Source of the DNA: Symbiodinium natans
Lineage: Eukaryota > Sar > Dinophyceae > Suessiales > Symbiodiniaceae
DNA: 20,293 nt
Reading direction: 5' to 3'
Assembly (NCBI GenBank): GCA_905221605.1
Contig: CAJNDS010001394.1
Coordinates: forward strand, 1 to 20,293
Position numbers and translations under genes: made by a program. This document shows positions 1-5,681 of this stretch, in pieces. The notes below the pieces were generated by a model, which searched no databases, had not been told where the DNA came from, and was given only the letters and a program-made list of their open reading frames with translations. Position 1 is the stretch's first letter. Each line of letters opens with the position of its first letter.

Positions 1-370
1 TTTATGGTTTAGGGTTTAGGGTTTAGGGTTTAGGGTTTAGGGTTTAGGGTTTAGGGTTTAGGGTTTAGGGTTTAGGGTTTAGGGTTTTAGGGTTTAGGGT
101 TTAGGGTTTAGGGTTTAGGGTTTTGTTTTTAGGGTTTAGGGTTTAGGGTTTAGGGTTTAGGGTTTAGGGTCTAGGGTTTAGGGTTTAGGGCTTTAGGGGT
201 TTAGAGGTTTAGGGTTTTAGGGTTCTAGGGTTGGAGGTTTTAAGGGTTTAAGGGTTATAGGGTTATAGGGTTTTAGGGCTGTAGGGCTTTGGGGCTTTAG
301 GGTGTTAGGGTTTTAGGGTTTCGGGTTTTAGGGTTTTAGGGTTTCGGGGTTTTAGGGTTTAGGGGTTTTA
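1..370 (+). repeat. TTTAGGG telomere-type array, degenerating rightward
   Basis: The first 120 bases are nearly perfect TTTAGGG copies. From about 170 onward units drift (TTTTAGGG, TTTCGGG, GGTTATAGGG). It could be the inner edge of a chromosome end, but similar arrays recur for 15 kb in both orientations, so an interstitial array is more likely. Confidence 0.9.
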
Positions 371-371
371 G

Positions 372-569
372 GGTTTTGGGCCATTTTCGTTCTGAAAACA
401 CTTTGCAGTGTCTAGGATGGCCCTAAAAGCTTTCTGAAAAACTCCTAAATATGATCCTCTTCATCCCAATAAGGGGATATATGAAATCTCCCAAGACCGT
501 AAGATTGGTTTCAATAGCCCGAGTACCCTCCTTGGGGCTCCTATACGAAGGACTGACATACTTTGGGGA

Positions 570-605
<36 letters not shown>

Positions 606-652
606 CCCAGTTTGGGAAATACCCCACAGGCCCTGGGTTGAGCTCCTAAGCC
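372..652. other. Unique intron-like interior with a 33-nt poly-G tract
   Basis: This island lies between a TTTAGGG array on its left and a CCCTAAA array on its right, the arrangement typical of intron interiors in this window. I see no convincing exon. An uninterrupted run of 33 G occupies 572-604; the 71-codon frame across it encodes a poly-Gly run and is not credible as a gene. Confidence 0.5.
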
Positions 653-731
653 TGCCTAAACCCTAAACCCTAAACCCTGAACCCTGAACCCTGAACCCTA
701 AACCCCCAAACCCCTAAACCCTAAACCCTAA
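653..731 (-). repeat. CCCTAAA array
   Basis: About eleven CCCTAAA-type units with CCCTGAA and CCCCAAA variants. It is the left flank of the candidate exon at 735-792. Confidence 0.85.
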
Positions 732-734
732 AGC

Positions 735-792
735 ATCTCAGCCCAGGGGCCGTCATCGGATGTCAAGCAGCGCTCCACTTTGGACAACCTCG
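735..792 (-). CDS. Candidate short exon, unrecognised
   Basis: On the minus strand this island reads RLSKVERCLTSDDGPWAE with two extra bases at each end. It is bounded by GCTGAAG before it and a GC donor (GCTTTAGGG) after it. CCCTAAA on the left and TTTAGGG on the right match the exon pattern of the window. The entry phase does not agree with the exon at 1063-1140, so a further exon or a different boundary is needed. A plus-strand reading is also open, so strand is set mainly by the neighbours. Confidence 0.35.
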
Positions 793-802
793 CTTCAGCG
801 TG

Positions 803-859
803 GTTTAGGGTTTAGGGTTTAGGGTTTAGGGTTTAGAGTTTAGGGTTTAGGGTTTAGGG
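803..859 (+). repeat. TTTAGGG array
   Basis: About eight units, right flank of the 735-792 exon candidate. The unique stretch after it (860-1000) contains GCTAGTTTGGCGG twice (871-883 and 979-991), and runs into a CCCTAAA array, as intron interiors do here. Confidence 0.85.
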
Positions 860-1000
860 TGGCCGCTTTTGCTAGTTTGGCGGCTTTGGAAAGCCCCCCC
901 AAATGGCAACTGTTCGTGGTTGCTTGACCTTTGTTGCCTCCACAAATCCTGAATGTACGGCCAAAACGTAGGGATGTTCGCTAGTTTGGCGGCCTACTAC

Positions 1001-1061
1001 CCTAACCCTAAACCCTAAACCCTAAACCCTAAACCCTAAACCCTAAACCCTAAACCCTAAA
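1001..1061 (-). repeat. CCCTAAA array
   Basis: About eight units abutting the candidate exon at 1063-1140. The junction supplies its minus-strand GT donor (GTTTAGGG). Confidence 0.85.
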
Positions 1062-1062
1062 C

Positions 1063-1140
1063 TTGTTGGTGCTCTCCAGCCCTGCTGTTTGGGATCTTGG
1101 GATTCCGGCGAGATACAAGCAACTTCTGGATCATCACTGC
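1063..1140 (-). CDS. Candidate exon, unrecognised (26 codons)
   Basis: The minus strand is open for exactly 26 codons, from AVMIQKLLVSRRNPK to GEHQQ, between an AACCAG acceptor and a GT donor that is itself the first telomeric unit (GTTTAGGG). It is phase 0 at both ends. The plus strand is also open here (LLVLSSPAVWDLGIPARYK), so the strand is inferred from the neighbouring minus-strand chains. No family recognised. Confidence 0.4.
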
Positions 1141-1195
1141 CTGGTTTTAGGGTCTAGGGTTTGGGGTCTCCACATCGGAGTATGGAGCTCTAAGG

Positions 1196-1246
1196 GGTTT
1201 AGGGTTTAGGGTTTAGGGTTTCGGGTTTAGGGTTTAGGGTTTAGGG
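1196..1246 (+). repeat. TTTAGGG array
   Basis: About seven units. Together with the weaker copies at 1143-1160 it opens the unique block that carries the dispersed intronic repeat at 1268-1352. Confidence 0.8.
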
Positions 1247-1267
1247 AACCGAACCATGTGGGGGTTG

Positions 1268-1352
1268 ACGAAAATACGAAAATAGGGACCCGAAACATAG
1301 ACCCCCACATAGTAGGATTCCCTTATAATGAGGGACCCCAATAAGGTACCCC
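1268..1352 (-). repeat. Dispersed intronic repeat family, copy 1
   Basis: Its reverse complement matches 9514-9599 over about 85 bp: shared blocks include TACCTTATTGGGG, ATAAGGGGATCC/ATAAGGGAATCC and GGGGTCTAT. It lies between a TTTAGGG array and CCCTAAA-type units. A second partial copy of the same words (TAGGATTCCCTTATA, AAGGACCCCC) follows at about 1370-1420. Confidence 0.7.
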
Positions 1353-1420
1353 TACTTTCGGAAACCCCCATACTACCACAAGAAATATAATAGGATTCCC
1401 TTATAGTAAGGACCCCCAAA

Positions 1421-1649
1421 AAAAACCCTAAACCCCAAACCCTAAACCCCACACCCTAATTTCGGACCCCCCCCCCCCAAATTACCACAAGAATTCTGTC
1501 GATGGGACAAGCTTCGTTTTTTTTTTTAAACGCTGGGCCAGGAGAGCTGGGGGTTTAGGGTTGAGGGTTTCTGGTGTAGGGTTTGTGGAGGTTCAGACTT
1601 GCGGACAATCTTGTACTTATAGGTATCAGACGTGTGGCTTCAGAGACCT
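1421..1649. other. Mixed repeat and unique DNA, no exon resolved
   Basis: CCCTAAA variants (1421-1460), a C-rich stretch, a T10 run near 1520 and short TTTAGGG-like units (1551-1580). The words TTCGGA and TACCACAAGAA repeat from the block at 1358-1383, suggesting diverged copies of the same dispersed repeat. I see no supported coding segment. Confidence 0.4.
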
Positions 1650-1944
1650 TAAACCCTAAACCCTAAACCCTAAACCCTAAACCCTAAACCCTAAACCCTA
1701 AACCCTGAACCCCAAACGACCAGGGTATACAGGGCTAGGGCCTTCGAGTAAACGATGCGAACTCAACCTGAGAACTGCGAGGAAGAGGCCCTAACTGGAC
1801 AACATAGACTGTAGTCCGCACCCGGCTTTCCGAAGTTGAGCCCTCAACCCTAAGCTTTAAACCCTAAACCCTAAACCCTAAACCCTAAACCCTAAACCCT
1901 AAACCCTAAACCCTAAACCCTAAACCCTAAACCCTAAACCCTAG
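1650..1944 (-). repeat. Two CCCTAAA arrays flanking a unique block
   Basis: Arrays occupy 1650-1712 and 1858-1944. The block between them contains a good minus-strand acceptor (CCTCTTCCTCGCAG) near 1785, which suggests another short exon, but no phase-consistent reading could be fixed. Confidence 0.75.
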
Positions 1945-1950
1945 ATGGAC

Positions 1951-2024
1951 TGGGTCCAAGGCCAGACGGGTGAGGGCTCGAAACCCAGGCGCTTGAGGAA
2001 GACCCGCAGCGCTGCGGCCGAGAC
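1951..2024 (-). CDS. Exon of an unrecognised gene (24 codons)
   Basis: The minus strand reads VSAAALRVFLKRLGFEPSP and then VWPWT, starting after a CCCCAG acceptor in phase 0 and ending at a GT donor in phase 2. It joins without frame loss to the candidate exon at 2504-2539, giving FGGAL followed by VSAAALRVF. CCCTAAA lies to the left and a long TTTAGGG/TTTGGGG array to the right. No family recognised. Confidence 0.55.
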
Positions 2025-2026
2025 CT

Positions 2027-2250
2027 GGGGTTTAGGGTTTAGGATTTAGGGTTTAGGGTTTGGGTTTAGGCTTTGGGGGTTTAGGGTTTAGGGTTTGGGG
2101 TTTGGGGTTTGGGGTTTGGGGTTTGGGGTTTAGGGTTTGAGGTTTAGCTTTTGGGGTTTGGGTTGTAGGGTTTTAGGGTTTAGGGCTTGGGGTTTGGGAT
2201 TTTGGGTCTGGAGTTTGGGGTTTAGGGTTTGGGGTTTGGGGTTCAGGGTT
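2027..2250 (+). repeat. TTTAGGG/TTTGGGG mixed array
   Basis: The array mixes TTTAGGG with many TTTGGGG units and occasional TTTGAGG. On the coding strand of the exon at 1951-2024 it forms the 3' end of the upstream intron. Confidence 0.85.
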
Positions 2251-2390
2251 TGTAGGCGTGATAGCCCAACAAATATATTCTGATAAAGGTGCTTCTTCTT
2301 TTGCTAGGGAACCTTGAACCCAAACAATGGGTTTGTCGGGTTCAGGGTATTGGGTGTAGAGGGTGCAGGGGTTATAGGGTGCATGGCCCT

Positions 2391-2475
2391 AAACCCTAAA
2401 CCCTAAACCCTAAACCCTAAACCCTAAACCCTAAACCCTAAACCCTAAACCCTAAACCCTCAACCCTCAACCCTA
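2391..2475 (-). repeat. CCCTAAA array
   Basis: About ten exact units followed by CCCTCAA variants. It lies just downstream, on the coding strand, of the candidate exon at 2504-2539. Confidence 0.9.
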
Positions 2476-2503
2476 GGGTTCAGCGTCTAGGGCTTGTCGG
2501 GAC

Positions 2504-2539
2504 AAGGGCCCCCCCGAAGTTGACGGCGAACCTTTGGAG
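2504..2539 (-). CDS. Candidate 12-codon exon
   Basis: The minus strand reads LQRFAVNFGGAL between a GCAG acceptor and a GT donor (GTCCCG), phase 0 at both ends. This agrees with the exons at 3083-3139 (upstream) and 1951-2024 (downstream). No family recognised; the small size keeps confidence modest. Confidence 0.4.
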
Positions 2540-2719
2540 CTGCTGGGCCTACCCTAAACCCTATACCCTATACCCTATACCCTAAACCCTAAACCCTAAA
2601 CTCTAAACTACCCTAAGCCCTAAACAATAATTTCAAAACCTAAGCCCTAAACCCCCAAAACCCCAGCGCGCGAGATCTCTTTGAGCTGAGATCATGCCCT
2701 GTCTGAGTCTGAACTCGAA

Positions 2720-2884
2720 GTTGATATAAGGTTGGAGTTTAGAGTCATGGGGGGGGGGGGATAGTTTATAAGGAACAGGGTGTACGGTATATAGGCTTTA
2801 GTGTTGATATAAGGTTGGAGTTTAGAGTCAGGGGGGGGGTATAGTTTATAAGGAACGGGGTGTACGGCATGTAGGCTTTAGGGT
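2720..2884 (+). repeat. 83-bp tandem duplication
   Basis: Copies start at GTTGATATAAGGTTGGAG, at 2720 and 2803, a period of 83 bp. They differ in G-run length and a few substitutions (ACAGGG/ACGGGG, GTATATAGG/GCATGTAGG). The repeat lies in an intron-like block, and nothing coding is seen in it. Confidence 0.85.
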
Positions 2885-3082
2885 TAAGGCTAAGGGTCCA
2901 TAGGCCACACCTCAGGGCCCTTAACCGGGGACCCCTTGTATACGCCTTATATACCTCTAAAACCCAAGGGCCCTTACTTCAGAACCCTTTAAAGAGGGTA
3001 AGGGACCATATTAAGGGACCATGCAACTACCCTAAGGCTACAGGGCTTTGGTATCGGGTGTAGGGCCCCCTAAGGTCAGCAC

Positions 3083-3139
3083 TGTTCCTTCGCCGATCCT
3101 CTCTAGCTCGATGTAGGTGGCCCGCGCCAGGTCACCTTC
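3083..3139 (-). CDS. Exon of an unrecognised gene (19 codons)
   Basis: The minus strand reads EGDLARATYIELERIGEGT, starting after a CCTCAG acceptor and ending at a GT donor (GTGCTG), phase 0 at both ends. The string YIELERIGEGT resembles the start of a kinase glycine loop, but the phase-compatible next exons do not continue as a kinase N-lobe, so I do not call it one. It cannot belong to the kinase at 5.5-11.3 kb because it lies downstream of that C-lobe on the same strand. Confidence 0.5.
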
Positions 3140-3148
3140 CTGAGGGTT

Positions 3149-3222
3149 CCCTAAACCCTAAACCCTAAACCCTAATCCCTAAATCCCTAAATCATAAATT
3201 CTAAATCTAAACCCTAAACCCA
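3149..3222 (-). repeat. Degenerate CCCTAAA array
   Basis: Mixed CCCTAAA, CCCTAAT and TCTAAAT units. The following block 3223-3473 is open on the minus strand for 76 codons, but the composition is unconvincing and no splice sites fix an exon. A C-rich block at 3514-3564 follows a short TTTAGGG array at 3474-3513. Confidence 0.7.
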
Positions 3223-3671
3223 AGGATTTCATGGTTCTAGGGTGTTTGGGGCTGGAGTGCGCTGAAGCTCAGATCTTAAAAGCCCGAGTGCAGGGAGATT
3301 GACTAGGTTCCCAAGTATCGTTGCGCAAATGGGTGACACGAACCTACATGTAGATATGGGAAGCTGAGCCAAAGAAAGCTGAATACGTGTACCACTGCGG
3401 GTGATAGGGACCAGAGGAACCAGACACTTTCGAACCGAACTCGCACATGGCTCAAGCAACGGCGCTCAAGGCCCTAGGGTTTAGGGTTTCGTGTTTAGGG
3501 TTTAGGTTTTAGGGGCGTCCCCCCCCTCCCCCCTCCTGCCCCTCCCCCCCCCTCCCCCCTCCCAACAAATTCGCAACAAGGAAAACAGAAACGGGAGGTC
3601 ATTGGGCCGCTTCTAACATTGAATTTGTGGTTATCTTGCAAATTCGTTATGTTGAGGGGAGGGGGAAGCGC

Positions 3672-3740
3672 TAAACCCTAAACCCCAAACCCCAAACCCT
3701 AAGCCCTAAACCCTAGACCCTAAAACCTGAAGCCTAAACC
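3672..3740 (-). repeat. CCCTAAA/CCCCAAA array
   Basis: About ten variable units immediately downstream, on the coding strand, of the stop codon at 3741. Confidence 0.85.
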
Positions 3741-3799
3741 CTAGTCTGCGGGGATGCTGTTGCCGCCAACGCAAGGCTTCAACAAAAGCTCAAACTGGG
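3741..3799 (-). CDS. Candidate terminal exon with stop codon
   Basis: After a strong minus-strand acceptor (TTGTTTTTTGCAG) the frame reads QFELLLKPCVGGNSIPAD and ends in TAG at 3741-3743. It enters with two extra bases and is in phase with the exon at 3981-4054. The plus strand is also open, so this depends on the acceptor and the chain. No family recognised. Confidence 0.45.
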
Positions 3800-3873
3800 C
3801 TGCAAAAAACAAGTTTGGTCAAATCTTTCGGAAGCTACCCTATGCCACTCTAAACCTAGACCCTGGATGGGGT

Positions 3874-3954
3874 TTCCGAAAGTAGGGCTACCCTTTTTGG
3901 GGGTCCTGTAAAGGGATTCTCTTCTATTTGGGGTATAATACCCCTCTTTCGGAA
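3874..3954. repeat. Dispersed intronic repeat family, copy 2, with inverted ends
   Basis: The ends TTCCGAAAGTAGGG (3874-3887) and CCCCTCTTTCGGAA (3941-3954) are inverted repeats with two mismatches. The interior (GGTCCTGTAAAGGGATTCTC, then CTATTTGGGGTATA) resembles the copies at 9514-9599 and 1268-1352. It lies inside the predicted intron 3800-3980. Confidence 0.65.
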
Positions 3955-3980
3955 GATGCCCAGATGGCTCTAGTTCTTAC

Positions 3981-4054
3981 CCAGCCTTGCGCCACTCGCC
4001 CAGGACATGAGCCACCGCTGCGAGGATGACTTTGCGGAGGCCTGCGGTGCCCGG
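3981..4054 (-). CDS. Candidate internal exon with GTAAGA donor
   Basis: It is bounded by ACATGAG before it and a textbook donor (GTAAGA) after it on the minus strand. In the frame that agrees with its neighbours it reads RAPQASAKSSSQRWLMSW then ASGARL. Another frame, PGTAGLRKVILAAVAHVL, is equally protein-like, so the frame is uncertain. A plus-strand reading with TTACCCAG and GTAAGG sites is also open. No family recognised. Confidence 0.4.
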
Positions 4055-4069
4055 CTCATGTCATGTAAG

Positions 4070-4890
4070 GTTTCTAGACCCTAAGGGTAGTTACAACCCT
4101 ACGGTAGACCCTAAATCCCAAGGCTTTAAAGCACTACAAAAAGGAGGAACATCTTTATGGGGTGGGGGGGTAGCCTTGCTGGGGGTTCCGATAAGAAGTT
4201 CTTAGGGTTTAGGGCTTAAGGTCATAATCGGACATTTAGCCTTTTTCTGTTGTAAGGCAGGGTTTTTATTGCTGGTATTACGCTGGTATCCCCAAAAGGG
4301 GCCTTGATCTCAGAACTTAGAACCCCTAAACTCTACATGGAGAACCCTATGGAGAAACCTGAACCCTGAACAATCCCTACAAAGCAGCCTTATAAGCCCC
4401 AAAAGGAGGTACGGCGGGCTTAAAGCCCTCACCCTGAAATTAGGGATAGGCAGGAGAAGCCCTGACCTTGGGTTTCCCAACACTGAACCCTAAAACCCCC
4501 AAACCCTAAACCCCAAACCCCAAACCCAAAACCCTAAACCCTAAACCGAACTGGGGGGTGCAGATCGCATTTCAGGCGTGGGCTGTGCCCTCACTGGCCC
4601 TTTGACGACATCTTCCGAACCCTACTTCGTCCATTGTAATTCCACTTCAGAAGGCTTCCTACTTCTTTCCGTTTATACTATCGTGCTTAGGGAGTATTGC
4701 ATACCACCTGTAGAGCCTAAATTCCCAAAACCCTGAACCCTAGACCCAGGTTGCAGCCCTAGAGGTTTCCCTTCCCCTTAACATGCGCCTAATATGGCCC
4801 TTATTTTCCTTAGGCATCTTTAAAACGGCCAAGGGCACGACCCCAAGCCCTACAGGGTTTTGCGTTTGGGGTTGGGGGCTTTGGTTTGGG
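4070..4890. other. Intron-like region, no exon resolved
   Basis: Mostly unique DNA with scattered degenerate CCCTAAA units (4490-4550 is the clearest array) and TTTGGGG-like units near 4860-4890. A GTGCAG at about 4565 is followed by an open plus-strand stretch, but no partner sites were found. The 70-codon minus frame at 4740-4952 is only coding-like in its first part, reported separately. Confidence 0.4.
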
Positions 4891-4893
4891 GAC

Positions 4894-4940
4894 TTTGCTT
4901 CAAAGGCCTGGTCCCTCCGTATATCGCCAAGCTTGGGGTA
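4894..4940 (-). CDS. Candidate exon, unrecognised
   Basis: The minus strand reads YPKLGDIRRDQAFEA after a TTACAAG acceptor, ending in phase 2 at a GT donor (GTCCCC). It is phase-compatible with the exon at 5173-5274 upstream and with 3981-4054 downstream. The open frame also extends upstream of the acceptor (LGIRAFRVA), so the 5' boundary may be wrong. Confidence 0.45.
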
Positions 4941-4984
4941 CTTGTAAGCCACCCGAAAAGCCCGGATCCCCAGCCATAGACGCG

Positions 4985-5142
4985 TAGGGTTTAGGGTTTA
5001 GGGTTTAGGGTTTAGGGTTTAGGGTTTAGGGTTTAGGGTTTAGGGTTTAGGGTTTAGGGTTTAGGGTTTAGGGTTTAGGGTTTAGGGTTTAGGGTTTAGG
5101 GTTTAGGGGTTAGGGTTTAGGGTTTAGGGTTTAGAGTTTAGG
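4985..5142 (+). repeat. Long TTTAGGG array
   Basis: About 22 nearly perfect units. On the coding strand it lies between the exons at 5173-5274 and 4894-4940 as CCCTAAA. Confidence 0.95.
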
Positions 5143-5172
5143 CAACTTGGCCAAGATGTGATTGTTGGGGAC

Positions 5173-5274
5173 CTGAATAAACACTGAGCAGGAGACGGCA
5201 ACAGTCTGCGAAGCGGGCTGTGCGGTAGTAGAGGTCCTGCCGCTAGTGATGTGCCGGGAACGATTGAAGTTGTT
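5173..5274 (-). CDS. Candidate exon behind a strong polypyrimidine tract (34 codons)
   Basis: The minus strand reads NNFNRSRHITSGRTSTTAQP then ASQTVAVSCSVFIQ, phase 0 at both ends, closing at a GT donor. Upstream on the coding strand is a long CT-rich stretch (complement of the GA repeat at 5322-5349) ending in TTTGGGTAG, a persuasive acceptor. It lies 270 bp after the kinase stop, and could be either the next gene or a C-terminal part of the kinase if the last kinase exon splices on. The shorter plus-strand reading is less supported. Confidence 0.5.
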
Positions 5275-5321
5275 CTACCCAAATTGCAGGGTGCAAAGAG
5301 AAGGAGCGAGAGCGAACAAAG

Positions 5322-5349
5322 CGAGGAGAGAGAGAGAGAGAGAGCGAGA
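5322..5349 (+). repeat. GA dinucleotide tract
   Basis: An (AG)n run with minor interruptions. On the minus strand it is a CT tract placed where a branch and polypyrimidine region would be for the acceptor at 5275. Confidence 0.8.
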
Positions 5350-5543
5350 CATAAACAAATATGCAAAAAACATTAGCCATTAGTACTGAACCGGTCCTAA
5401 ACCTTAATCAGCAAAACAGTAGTAAAACAAAATGAAGAGAACAACAAATCTGGCAGTCCTCCGGAGACAAGAACTGCGCCTGGCATTCATGCCAGCTTTG
5501 TGGCTGATTAGGGATATCAAACTTAGGCTTTAAGGTCTTGGGT

Positions 5544-5681
5544 TTAGTTGAGATGTCCTAGCATCTCAAGAAAGAGACGTGTGCTCTCAAGGTCTCCGAA
5601 GTTAAACCTTATCCCTCCTTGAGATTGTCCTGCCTCCTGTGATGCCCTCCACTCTGCGAGGAAAGGGTGCTCGAGGGCGTC
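5544..5681 (-). CDS. Kinase exon 7 (subdomain XI end and C-terminus)
   Basis: After a GGGCAG acceptor the frame opens DALEHPFLAEWRASQEAG, the conserved ALxHP-F/W ending of kinase domains, and runs 45 codons to TAA at 5544-5546. Joined to the 27-nt exon it gives R-V-T-I-E-D-A-L-E-H-P-F, the family spacing. A GC site after CAGGAG or a GT after ATAAG could splice onward to 5173-5274 instead of using this stop. Confidence 0.7.
   Translation of the reverse strand, partial: DALEHPFLAEWRASQEAGQSQGGIRFNFGDLESTRLFLEMLGHLN

Noticed and set aside
1-120. True chromosome end at the left edge
   Set aside because: The array is short, degenerates quickly, and is followed by 15 kb of similar arrays in both orientations, some longer than this one. 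Nothing marks it as terminal.
451-666. 71-codon plus frame with poly-Gly
   Set aside because: It spans a 33-nt G run and ends in telomeric repeats. Composition is not protein-like and no partner exons exist.
1234-1452. 72-codon minus frame
   Set aside because: It covers the dispersed intronic repeat, and its ends lie in telomeric units. The same peptide motif (IRESYY) occurs twice because the DNA is repeated.
3083-3139. Kinase glycine loop (YIELERIGEGT)
   Set aside because: The phase-compatible following exons do not continue a kinase N-lobe (no G-x-V or VAIK), and the position is downstream of the identified kinase C-lobe. Kept only as an unrecognised exon.
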